DNA of 64,000 bases, from contig JADJAH010000038.1 in NCBI GenBank assembly GCA_016704345.1, positions 372,001-436,000 on the forward strand, read 5' to 3'. Positions 54,288-63,115 of this stretch are shown here, piece by piece. How positions within the stretch are numbered: the stretch's first letter is position 1; each line of letters begins with the position of its first letter. Both the position numbers and the translations under genes were made by a program. Below the pieces are notes generated by a model, which was given only the letters and a program-made list of their open reading frames with translations, made no database searches and was not told where the DNA came from. Origin of the DNA: Ignavibacteria bacterium (GTDB lineage: Bacteria; Bacteroidota; Ignavibacteria; Tepidaquicellales; Tepidaquicellaceae).

Positions 54288-55592
54288 ATGATAGAAGTTC
54301 AGAACAATTCTGTTACCACTGTTCTTATGTTGGGAGGATATGATATTCTCATAGACAATATTGCTAAAGAAAAAGCAGGTGCGGTTAAAAAAGAATTTGA
54401 AACGGCAAATCTTTCACTGTACAGAAACTTGCTTCTGGGAAGAGTCACAAGTTCCGCAAACGTAAAGGAAGCTGTTGCAGATATTGACAAAATTGAGATA
54501 GATCCTGTTTGCATAATTTCAATTACGGACAAGATCAGGGATGATGTATTTGATGCGATCAAACTCTTTACGGACAACGGAATCAAACTTAAAATACTCT
54601 CGGGTGATTCTGCAAAAGCTGTTCAGGAAGTGGCTTCAGAGATCGGCTGGAAAATTGCGAATGAAGAACTTGTATCGGGTGATGAGATAGAAAAAGCCGA
54701 CGAAGCTAAGTTGAAAGAGATTGTCATCAACAAGACTATCTTTGCGCGACTTAAGCCGGAGCACAAACTTCGAATAATCAAATCATTGAAGTCACAGAAA
54801 ATTTACACTGCCATGATAGGTGACGGCGTAAATGATCTTCCCGCTATAAAGGAATCTAATATGGGTATTGCAATGGAAGAGGGAAGCGCCATCACCAAGG
54901 AAGTGGCCGATATTGTGCTGCTTCAGAACAAGTTCTCGCTTCTGCCGAAAATATTTGATGAAGGAAACCTGATTGTGAATTCAGTTATGTCAGTTGGAAA
55001 GTTGTTCATCACAAAAAATTTCTTTGTCATTTACATAACCCTTTTATCATTGCTGTTTCTTCTGGAGTTTCCGCTTACTCCAAGGAGGGTCTCGCTCATC
55101 AATATATTCGGAATTGGACTTCCGGCATTCATGATCACACTAAAGAATTCAAATGTATCAAAGACAGATGATTTCATAAAGGAGCTGTTTTCGTTCGTGC
55201 TGTTGTCTGCTGCAATAATTGTTGGGGCAGGGTACATCGGTGTTTATTTTGCAAGTAAGTTTTATCAGGTCAGTGAAAGGGATCTTCAGATGATTATGCT
55301 GACGATCATGATCATAACAAACATTGCAAACTATTTCTCGATTGTACTGACAAAGGAAGAGACCAACAACAAGCTTCTATATGTGATCTACGGTTTCATT
55401 ATTCTTCTGCTTTATATTTTTCTGGCAGCGACAAGTCTGCAGTCAGGCGTAATTCTTTTGGTGAAGAAGTTTTATGAAATTGATTTTGTAAGGCCCGCAT
55501 TGTGGCCGGTAGTTATGATAATCAGCCTGATAAGTTCGATTGTCTTGTTTTACGCTCAGAAGCTTCGCAAAAAAATTCTGTATCGAACATAA
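54288..55592 (+). CDS. Cation-transporting P-type ATPase (CtpE-like), C-terminal part in the -1 frame
   Basis: Rest of the same ATPase: nucleotide-binding and P-domain with LKILSGDSAKAVQEVA, FARLKPEHKLRIIKSL and MIGDGVNDLPAIKESNMGIAM (GDGVND hinge), then helices M5-M10. The frame is open upstream to about 54196 (ISELKPIEGYK...FPFSSERKLSM), so ATG 54288 is internal. Full protein ~805 residues. Ends 9 bases before the symporter gene. Confidence 0.9.
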   Translation: MIEVQNNSVTTVLMLGGYDILIDNIAKEKAGAVKKEFETANLSLYRNLLLGRVTSSANVKEAVADIDKIEIDPVCIISITDKIRDDVFDAIKLFTDNGIKLKILSGDSAKAVQEVASEIGWKIANEELVSGDEIEKADEAKLKEIVINKTIFARLKPEHKLRIIKSLKSQKIYTAMIGDGVNDLPAIKESNMGIAMEEGSAITKEVADIVLLQNKFSLLPKIFDEGNLIVNSVMSVGKLFITKNFFVIYITLLSLLFLLEFPLTPRRVSLINIFGIGLPAFMITLKNSNVSKTDDFIKELFSFVLLSAAIIVGAGYIGVYFASKFYQVSERDLQMIMLTIMIITNIANYFSIVLTKEETNNKLLYVIYGFIILLLYIFLAATSLQSGVILLVKKFYEIDFVRPALWPVVMIISLISSIVLFYAQKLRKKILYRT

Positions 55593-55601
55593 GTAGACCG
55601 G

Positions 55602-57110
55602 ATGAAAAAGAAGAAAAAAATCGCGCTTCATACAAAGATAGTCATTGGGCTTGTGCTCGGAGTGATATTTGGTTCTGTATTCCATATAAGTCCTACCAAG
55701 TTACTCGTAAATTCAGAAGGTTCAGAAAAGATTGTAAAAGACTGGACTTCAATAAGGGTACTCAAAAACGATTCTCTTGTGAAGGAGTTCGATTCGAAAT
55801 CACAGATCTCTGTCATCAAATACTTCACGGGAATCAAAGATGCAAAGGTCAGGGAATCTCTGAAGTTGGAAGCAGACTATCCCGACGGACGAAAGGAATC
55901 GCTGCAGAAAATTACTTCCGTGAAACGCGAGAAGACCATTGGCGTAATGCTCAAGCCTCTTGGCGATATCTTCATCAGACTCCTTTCAATGATCGCTGTA
56001 CCGCTTGTACTAGCTTCTTTGATAGTTGGCGCTGCTTCGTTATCCGATATTAAACACATTGCGAAGATAGGCGGAAAGACTCTGGGCTTCTATGCACTGA
56101 CTGCAGTAATGGCAATCTCGATTGGATTGCTGCTTGCGAATATCATTCAGCCCGGAAAGTTCATGTCTGAAGAAAGCAAAGAGAGACTTCTCCAAACGTA
56201 TCAGGACGATGCTGCTTCAAAGATCGAGCAGAATGTTTCAATGAATATAGTTGACTTCATGGTCAACATTGTTCCCAAGAATCCGTTCAAAGCCATTGCG
56301 GAGGGGGATTTCCTTCAGATAGTATTTTTTGCAATACTGACCGGAGTGTTTCTGTCTCAGATTCATACCGACAGAACCAAAGCTGTGATAGGTTTCTTCG
56401 ACGGCTTGAGCGGAGCAATGATACTTCTTGTTGAGAAAGTAATGCTCATCGCACCTTACGCCGTATTCACTTTGATTGCTGCAACAATTGCGGAGTTCGG
56501 CTTTGGAATATTGCAGACGCTTCTCATGTATTCGGTAACTGTAGTTCTGGGATTGACAATACTGACATTCATTGAGTATCCATTGTTGCTGAAGGCATTT
56601 ACAAAAGTTAATGTTGTGAATTTCTTCAGAGTTCAGAAGCCGGTAATTGCTGTTGCATTCTCCACTAGTTCTTCAGCGGCTACGCTTCCGGTTACAATGG
56701 ATATCTGCGAAAAGAAGCTTGGAGTACCTAACAAGATCGCCAGTTTTGTGCTGCCGCTTGGAACCACTGTAAATATGGATGGTACGGCATTGTACCAGGC
56801 AGTAGCTGCAGTTTTTATAGCTCAGGTATATGGCTTTGATCTGACCGTCACGCAGCAATTGACTATTGTAATGACAGCTGCACTGGCCGCTGTTGGTACC
56901 GCTCCGGTTCCCGGTGTCGGGTTGATAATGCTGATAATAGTTCTCAAATCCGTTGGCATACCTGAAGAAGGGATTGCACTGATAATTGGAGTGGACAGAC
57001 TGCTTGATATGTGCAGGACTGTGCCGAATGTAATTGCTGATTCACTTGCCTGCGTAGTCATTGCCAACAGCGAGAACGAGCTCGGAGAAATTGCAGAGAA
57101 TAGTAATTGA
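55602..57110 (+). CDS. Dicarboxylate/amino acid:cation symporter (SDF family) with an inserted domain
   Basis: Secondary transporter of the glutamate/dicarboxylate family (GltP/DctA type). Conserved LKPLGDIFIRLLSMIAVPLVLASLIVGA (TM2), the HP1 serine-rich loop TSSSAATLP, the TM7 NMDGTALYQ motif and the HP2 AAVGTAPVPGVG region, plus GVDRLLDMCRTVPNV (TM8). Unusual: about 70 residues (~32-104, SPTKLLVNSEGSEKIVKDW...TSVKRE) are inserted between TM1 and TM2, where relatives have ~10; it would form a small extracytoplasmic domain. 502 residues. Probably co-transcribed with the ATPase upstream. Confidence 0.93.
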   Translation: MKKKKKIALHTKIVIGLVLGVIFGSVFHISPTKLLVNSEGSEKIVKDWTSIRVLKNDSLVKEFDSKSQISVIKYFTGIKDAKVRESLKLEADYPDGRKESLQKITSVKREKTIGVMLKPLGDIFIRLLSMIAVPLVLASLIVGAASLSDIKHIAKIGGKTLGFYALTAVMAISIGLLLANIIQPGKFMSEESKERLLQTYQDDAASKIEQNVSMNIVDFMVNIVPKNPFKAIAEGDFLQIVFFAILTGVFLSQIHTDRTKAVIGFFDGLSGAMILLVEKVMLIAPYAVFTLIAATIAEFGFGILQTLLMYSVTVVLGLTILTFIEYPLLLKAFTKVNVVNFFRVQKPVIAVAFSTSSSAATLPVTMDICEKKLGVPNKIASFVLPLGTTVNMDGTALYQAVAAVFIAQVYGFDLTVTQQLTIVMTAALAAVGTAPVPGVGLIMLIIVLKSVGIPEEGIALIIGVDRLLDMCRTVPNVIADSLACVVIANSENELGEIAENSN

Positions 57111-57164
57111 GGAATCTTTAATGCTACTGTGGAAGTTATGAAACCGTAAATCAAAAAATAATAT

Positions 57165-57779
57165 ATGAATTTTTTTCAAAGATCGATCTTTCTGATACTT
57201 GCAACATCAGCCTTTACTATAGGTTGCTCAAAAGACAAACCGGGCACCGCCCAAAATCAAATTAAAGAAGTAAAGTCAACTGTGAACAATACATCCGGTA
57301 AGAACATTCACGACATCACCGTTATGACAATGGATGGTGAAGAAAAAAAACTCTCCGAATATTCAGGAAAAGTTCTCATGATTGTCAATGTGGCATCGAA
57401 GTGCGGATATACAAAACAATATGCGGGACTTGAGGAAATCTACAAGAAATATTCCGGTGATGGATTCGTAGTTTTGGGATTTCCCTGCAATGACTTTGGA
57501 GGACAAGAGCCGGGCTCAAATGATGAGATCAGAACTTTTTGTGAGACCAAGTTTAATGTCACATTTCCATTGTTCGACAAGTTAAAGGTTCTGGGAGATG
57601 ACAAGAGTCCGCTCTATGCAAGGCTTACAGGCAATGCCGAAACTTCAGGCGACATCGGCTGGAATTTTGAGAAGTTCATTATTTCGAAAAACGGTGACAT
57701 AGTGGCGAGATTTAAAAGCAAAGTTGAACCTCAATCGGAAGAAATAGCTACAGTCATTGAAACTGAACTGAAGAAGTAA
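57165..57779 (+). CDS. Glutathione peroxidase-family lipoprotein
   Basis: Thiol peroxidase of the GPx fold, probably thioredoxin-dependent as in most bacterial members. Lipoprotein signal (lipobox TIGC, Cys21), then the peroxidatic Cys80 in VASKCGYT, a second cysteine at 108 in FPCND, Gln114 (FGGQEPG), and Trp166/Asn167 in GWNFEKF, completing the catalytic tetrad. 204 residues. The envelope location implies a role in periplasmic peroxide defence. Confidence 0.93.
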   Translation: MNFFQRSIFLILATSAFTIGCSKDKPGTAQNQIKEVKSTVNNTSGKNIHDITVMTMDGEEKKLSEYSGKVLMIVNVASKCGYTKQYAGLEEIYKKYSGDGFVVLGFPCNDFGGQEPGSNDEIRTFCETKFNVTFPLFDKLKVLGDDKSPLYARLTGNAETSGDIGWNFEKFIISKNGDIVARFKSKVEPQSEEIATVIETELKK

Positions 57780-58134
57780 AAAAAAAAGGATAACGTTTCC
57801 TTCAGTGTGTAAAATTAAAATCGGTGTTGTCCGAATAATCCAGTCCCGAAAAAAAGACCAGATATAATGAGTATTTTTCTTTTACACAGCGCTCCACATA
57901 GAAATCACAGAGGTACACGGAAAAGACAATTAGTAAAAACAGTTTGTCTATTCACATAAAAAGAGCGTTCATTTAGGAAGCAAGCGGAAATCACAGCCAT
58001 TTCATTCACTTAGTAATCTCAGTGGAACTCCGTGACTCCTCCTCAGTGTATCTCCGTGCAATAAAGCAAACGTAACCAAGCAAGTTTGCAGATCTTTTTT
58101 AATACCCAATTTACATACTTTTCGAAACGCTACT
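57780..58134. repeat. Intergenic region with an imperfect inverted CACAGAG/CTCCGTG repeat
   Basis: No gene recognised. CACAGAGGTACACGG (57906-57920) has an imperfect reverse-complement counterpart (TCCGTG at 58028, CTCAGTG at 58041, TCTCCGTG at 58050), so the arms are ~110 bases apart. The style resembles simple dispersed non-coding repeats, not a transposon; no ORF of its own. Confidence 0.5.
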
Positions 58135-58166
58135 AAAAAAGGCGGGGTGTTGAATCCCGCCTTTTT
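58135..58166. terminator. Bidirectional intrinsic terminator
   Basis: GGCGGG (58141-58146) / CCCGCC (58156-58161) with A6 before and T5 after, so it can work for the minus-strand peptidase gene ending at 58225 and for plus-strand transcripts from the GPx side. Confidence 0.88.
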
Positions 58167-58224
58167 AGTATCAATAACTCTACGTTTCCAAAACACGATT
58201 AGAAACTTGAACTTTAGTTCATAC

Positions 58225-61200
58225 TTATTTTAATATCACAAGCTTTTGAGTGCTTGATTCAGCTTCAGTGCCGTCGGAAGTTATGAGCTTGTAAATGTAA
58301 GTTCCGTTTGCAACAAACTCTCCGTCACTATCACGCCCGTCCCATACAATAGAGTTGTTTCCAATGTAAGCAGGTGAGAGAATTTCTTTTATCAATCTTC
58401 CGCCTACTGTATAGATCCGAATCTTAACATTATCAGGTTGCTTAGACCCGGCAATAGTAAACATGAAACTCGTTTCTCCTTTCATAGGATTTGGGAAGTT
58501 GTAAAGATCCTTTACAGTGAAATCATCTGTTACATTCACATCAAAGAAAGCGGTATCCGCAGTATATTCATCAAGTCTGAGAATTATCATCAGCTCATGC
58601 GTGCCTTGCTCAAGTTCAGGGTAGAATAAGAATCTATTTGAGCTCTGCTGCTGAGGAGAATCTTTTTGCGCCGATCTCATTATTGGATTAGAAATTCCGT
58701 TAGTGAAATATGGAATGTACTTGTCATCAAGTTTTAACGAGATACGCATAGTATCAGGCATAGGTGACAGGGAAGCATCAGTAAGGTCCGCTTCGATTCT
58801 GAGTTCGGGCTTTCTTGTAACGTAATCTCCTGAATTGAGCGGAGTATTATCGCTGTAAACCTTGAAATTCACTGGTCTGTAAAGCCTTGCAGAGTATAGT
58901 GGAATGACGAGGTCATTATTGTATGTATAGAACTCATTGTTCTTATCATACAATCTGAACTGGACAATACCATTCATACTGTCTCTGTAATACGGAATCA
59001 CAAACTTTCTTGCCAGGATTGAGGAAGATCCCGGTGTCAAAAGATTCATTGATGTATCCGTGTAAATTAGGTTTGCATCAGTTATACTCTTTTTGTACAC
59101 GTTCACCATCAAACCCTGGATGTCTGAGTATCCGGCATTGTAGATGTTTGTTGTAAACTTAAGTTCGTCTCCTACTTTATATGTTGACTGAATATTCAGT
59201 GTATTAATATCCCAGACAAATTCTGCCGTAGGTACATAATTAACCTTGATCGAATTCAACGAAGAAGAGAGTCTTCCAATAGTAGTATCTATAGCTATCT
59301 TAGCCACAAAATTCAGCCGCGGATATCTTATTGCATTCACATAGCTTAAGTCAGCGAAAGAATTGGAAGTCACATTCGAGTAGAGCAGATACTGCTGATT
59401 ATCCAGCGCATCTATTCCATACACATCAAATGAAATGCTGCTGTTAGGTGAAATAGTTTGAGTCCATGAAAAACTATTCCATTGCTTTGCAGGTCCTACA
59501 ATGTTGTTGACAGAACCCGTGGTCTTTTTGAAAGGTACATCAAGACTGCTTACAGACTCAACCCATTGTGTACAACTTACACAACCCGGTGCAGGCCTGC
59601 AGCACGGATCAAACATCTCCGATATCTGAGCATGGCTGGCTCCTTGCCATCCGATAAGACTCCATGTATGAAAATATGACAACAGCCCTATTGAATCGCA
59701 GTAAATACTGCCGAACTGTCTAAGTTTCGTTTTTGCACTTGCACTTAGATATAGTCCGCCCGGAAAATATGCTGCATTAAGTAGCATCAGATAGTGTGTA
59801 GAATCGAATGTATTGAGAAAGTTAACCAGAGAATCTGAAGAAGTGCCTGTATTCATTTTAAGATTCTTGAATTCAAGAACTGATCCGTTCAACTTCTTCA
59901 CCTTAACTGCATTAAGTCCTGTGTTCTTACCAGCATCAATGTAGATGTTCTTATTGCCTATGCTGAAGAAAGAAGCTTCCTCGGCATTGCTTCCGTAAGA
60001 CCTCACAAATAGTTTTGAAGTGCTTTCCGATAATTCAATCCCGCCGGTTTTGTAAGCAGTGTTGTTCAGATCGTTAAGCGGAAATTGTGAACTCTTGAAT
60101 TTATATATCTCAACTGTTTGAGAGCCGGCATCAATATTGTCAGACTTACTGCCAGATGAAAGCGCTCCCGATTGATATATAAACCTGTTAACGTTTGACC
60201 ATCCGGTACTGTCAGAATTTATGACAGCGTTGGTTCTCCAGTAATGTATTGCATTGTTTGACTTCACAGGTACAGGTGTAAAGAATGAGGTTGATATTCC
60301 TGATATTGAACTTGAATTGAATGTCCGTAATGCAGGAGAATTAAAAGATGTTGTGGTATCAACCTGAACGATTACTTTTATACTATTTCCGGAGTTCGAA
60401 ATTCTGGGGTTAAGGCCTGTGAAAGCAACGCTGTCAGAATTTATGATTGCATCAGTTACAGGCTTTAACGGTACAAAAGAATTGTTCTTAACCGGAAGGC
60501 TGATGGTGATGGTATTATTAGATTTATTCTCCAGAGGAATCCAGTTGTCCTGATCAAGAGTCACGGCAATATCATAATTGCCTAATGAATCAATCTGGAA
60601 CGTGTAATTGGCTGTATCTTCATAACCAATATGATAAACTACAGCGTCATAAGTTTTGTAGTTCATATTATCTTTCTTGACAAGGAACCTGACCTTTGCC
60701 GAATCAGCATAAAGACCGAAGTTCTTCGGACTTATGGTTAATGTTACATATTCGCCCACTGAAGGGAACTGATTGGAGAGTACATAATCGTTATTTGAAA
60801 TTGACAGTTCCGGTTGCTTTGGAAATTTGATCTCCGAAGCCGGATCACCTAGCAGACTATAGCAATTCAGAGTATGTCTTACGGCAAAGGAGATTGAATC
60901 TTTGCTCATAAGCCTTTGTGCATACTGAGTAATCTTTCCAAGTCTTCGGTTTGTATCATTCTTTATAGTTGTGGTAATGTGTGTGCCGTAGTCATTTCCA
61001 TTCTGAGCATAGCTCCAACCAGTGGTACCGACAAATCCGATCGATCCCTTATTTGCAAGATACATGAATCTCTCCCCAAACCCGCGATAATTTGCAAGCG
61101 AGTTTTCTCCGGTGAAACAAGTGAGGCTGAGAATAAACGGCAGTCTCAATCCGTTGTTCAGAGTGTTAGGATCTTCCATTGCAATTTCCCAGTCATGGCT

Positions 61201-62751
61201 TCCGGCATGTCCTCTGTAATTAAGGAATACAGCGCCTCTGTCAATACTATGTTTAAGTGAATCCATAACATTATATGATACATATCCGGAAGAATCGGTT
61301 CGGTAAACTTTTGTTGTATTGCCGGAAAGGGAAGGAGGACTAATCAAGGAAAGTATGTCAATGTTCGACTTTGTCTGATGTGAATTCTGTTCAGCCAAAG
61401 TGCCGCCCCCGGTAACATAAATGAAATTCTTGTTCCAACTGTCAGGACTCTGTGCTTCATAATTTATTATCTTATCAACTATTGATTGCGCTTCGACAGT
61501 ATAGTATGCAGGTATTCTGCCTACCGGTATCTGATTAAAATAACAGAAAGTGCCGATGTTAAAATTTGCGAAGTATCCGTCACTGGGGGGATAGCCGTAG
61601 ACCGGTACGAGGTTTTGATAATATGCCGAAGTGGAAAGAATCTTCTTTGGATCCAACGAACCTCTTCCAAAAAGACAAATGTATCCAAGCTTTGGCAATT
61701 GCCAGTTATCGTAAACATGTTTGGTGAAGTTTCTCACGGCAACAGGAGTTTCATTTCCGTAGTTGAAAATATCGTAAATGTCTTCGACCTCTGCCTTCAC
61801 TGATCTGAAGTTATCTCTGTTTTGTCTGTATGCTCTCAATTGTTCTGCCTGGTCCTGCAGAAGTTTGTTGTAGATTATCAGATAGTCAGCGCCGTTTGAA
61901 GATGATACGAGATCAGGTACGGTTCTTTGCTTGATTCTGAAAGGCTTCTGCGTGATGTTATTGTTAACAATCACAAGTCTTGCGTTATTTTTAGCGGAGA
62001 ATTTAAGAGTGTCGAGTGAATACGAGAAAGAACTTATTCTCTTGTAATTCAGAACATCATAAATATTTGACGGTAACGCATTGCTTCCTTGGGAAATCGA
62101 AAACCGTTTTGAAGCAGTATCTGCTCCTCCCAGATTTGCCGAGAAAAGGTTATTCCTTAATCCGAACTTTCTCGGATAGCCAATTTCCATTATATCAACA
62201 TTCATATTGCTCGTAAATCCGGCGACGTGAGTGTATCTGACAGAAACAGTATTTACGGAAGATGTCAGTAAAGAGCTTGAGAATGTAATGGTAGAATCTA
62301 TCCTGTTTGCATCATTGGCAGAAATAGTTGCAACAAGATTGTTATTAACTCTCAATTCGATCGTATGTTCATTTACTACAGTAGTATATCTTTGAGTAGG
62401 ATAGCACAGGATCTTAAATGTCGCATTCTGAACAACACTGCTCAGCATTGGCAGGCTGAAAGTATCACTGAGAGTAGCTGTATTTCCTAAAGAACTCCAA
62501 AGCCAACCTTCGGCACGGTATTTCTCAGTCGAAAGAAACCGGAGATCTGATGAACTGAAATTCTCACCCTGGGAATAAAAATAATCGCGTTCAAGATGTA
62601 CAACATCCTGGAAAAATTGCGAAGGATAATTCACAACCGAGTTAAAGGAAACATTATCGTATCTTGTACCATTAGCTCCGCCCCAATCTACCCAATATGC
62701 ATTCGTGTCAGAATATTGATTGTAATATTCATTTTGTGCTGTAAGAAACAT
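58225..62751 (-). CDS. Gingipain-like C25 cysteine peptidase with type IX-type C-terminal domain (main part)
   Basis: Secreted peptidase. The C25 catalytic domain includes LPKLGYICLFGRGSLDP, the catalytic His in NYRGHAGSHDW (codon 61206-61208) and the catalytic Cys in LSLTCFTGENS (codon 61117-61119). After it come CARDB/Ig-like repeats (~670-1350) and a C-terminal FlgD-like domain with NFPNPMKGETSF, RIYTVGGRLI and IVWDGRDSDGEFVANGTY, ending KLVILK, as in type IX secretion cargo of this lineage. Lacks its own signal peptide because the first ~110 residues lie in another frame (62729-63085). Nearest relatives include PorU, the sortase of the system, but the long Ig region makes a cargo peptidase more likely. 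Confidence 0.9.
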   Translation of the reverse strand: MFLTAQNEYYNQYSDTNAYWVDWGGANGTRYDNVSFNSVVNYPSQFFQDVVHLERDYFYSQGENFSSSDLRFLSTEKYRAEGWLWSSLGNTATLSDTFSLPMLSSVVQNATFKILCYPTQRYTTVVNEHTIELRVNNNLVATISANDANRIDSTITFSSSLLTSSVNTVSVRYTHVAGFTSNMNVDIMEIGYPRKFGLRNNLFSANLGGADTASKRFSISQGSNALPSNIYDVLNYKRISSFSYSLDTLKFSAKNNARLVIVNNNITQKPFRIKQRTVPDLVSSSNGADYLIIYNKLLQDQAEQLRAYRQNRDNFRSVKAEVEDIYDIFNYGNETPVAVRNFTKHVYDNWQLPKLGYICLFGRGSLDPKKILSTSAYYQNLVPVYGYPPSDGYFANFNIGTFCYFNQIPVGRIPAYYTVEAQSIVDKIINYEAQSPDSWNKNFIYVTGGGTLAEQNSHQTKSNIDILSLISPPSLSGNTTKVYRTDSSGYVSYNVMDSLKHSIDRGAVFLNYRGHAGSHDWEIAMEDPNTLNNGLRLPFILSLTCFTGENSLANYRGFGERFMYLANKGSIGFVGTTGWSYAQNGNDYGTHITTTIKNDTNRRLGKITQYAQRLMSKDSISFAVRHTLNCYSLLGDPASEIKFPKQPELSISNNDYVLSNQFPSVGEYVTLTISPKNFGLYADSAKVRFLVKKDNMNYKTYDAVVYHIGYEDTANYTFQIDSLGNYDIAVTLDQDNWIPLENKSNNTITISLPVKNNSFVPLKPVTDAIINSDSVAFTGLNPRISNSGNSIKVIVQVDTTTSFNSPALRTFNSSSISGISTSFFTPVPVKSNNAIHYWRTNAVINSDSTGWSNVNRFIYQSGALSSGSKSDNIDAGSQTVEIYKFKSSQFPLNDLNNTAYKTGGIELSESTSKLFVRSYGSNAEEASFFSIGNKNIYIDAGKNTGLNAVKVKKLNGSVLEFKNLKMNTGTSSDSLVNFLNTFDSTHYLMLLNAAYFPGGLYLSASAKTKLRQFGSIYCDSIGLLSYFHTWSLIGWQGASHAQISEMFDPCCRPAPGCVSCTQWVESVSSLDVPFKKTTGSVNNIVGPAKQWNSFSWTQTISPNSSISFDVYGIDALDNQQYLLYSNVTSNSFADLSYVNAIRYPRLNFVAKIAIDTTIGRLSSSLNSIKVNYVPTAEFVWDINTLNIQSTYKVGDELKFTTNIYNAGYSDIQGLMVNVYKKSITDANLIYTDTSMNLLTPGSSSILARKFVIPYYRDSMNGIVQFRLYDKNNEFYTYNNDLVIPLYSARLYRPVNFKVYSDNTPLNSGDYVTRKPELRIEADLTDASLSPMPDTMRISLKLDDKYIPYFTNGISNPIMRSAQKDSPQQQSSNRFLFYPELEQGTHELMIILRLDEYTADTAFFDVNVTDDFTVKDLYNFPNPMKGETSFMFTIAGSKQPDNVKIRIYTVGGRLIKEILSPAYIGNNSIVWDGRDSDGEFVANGTYIYKLITSDGTEAESSTQKLVILK

Positions 62752-63085
62752 TATTCAGGTGATCATACACTTTCGTAACGCCACCGTAATTGCGGGTACC
62801 GAAGAAGTCCACATAATCATTTGCGTCAAAAGTGCCGTCTTGTTCCCCGTTGAAATAAATCGGAAGCTGAACTCCGTTATTGTAGAGTTTCACGGTACGC
62901 GGATCAATTGTTGACACATTGATGCCGGCGTTAACAAAATCATTTCTGTCAATTCTGTGCATGCCATCCTGAACAACGTACATCTTAAGGTAAGTTTTGT
63001 TCGGAGTGATCCAGTTGTAGCTTTGGGAAAATGACATTGAGCAAGTAAGCATAATGAAGCTCAATATCAGTAAGACTTTTCTCAT
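62729..63085 (-). CDS. C25 cysteine peptidase, N-terminal part with signal peptide (other frame)
   Basis: Signal peptide at 1-20 (MRKVLLILSFIMLTCSMSFSQ), then a prodomain-like segment YNWITPNKTYLKMYVVQDGMHRI, NAGINVSTIDPRTVKLYNNG and DGTFDANDYVDFFGTRNYGG, which are the normal N-terminal features of C25 proteins of this group. The frame closes at 62729 while the main part becomes open from ~62754. The indel must therefore lie within 62729-62757, plausibly in AAA at 62746-62748; removing one base there reads on as NNVLTAQNEYYNQYSD. Whole gene 58225-63085, ~1,615 residues. Confidence 0.88.
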   Translation of the reverse strand: MRKVLLILSFIMLTCSMSFSQSYNWITPNKTYLKMYVVQDGMHRIDRNDFVNAGINVSTIDPRTVKLYNNGVQLPIYFNGEQDGTFDANDYVDFFGTRNYGGVTKVYDHLNNVSYSTK

Positions 63086-63115
63086 AATTCTTATTATGTT
63101 GTATTTACAATTTTC

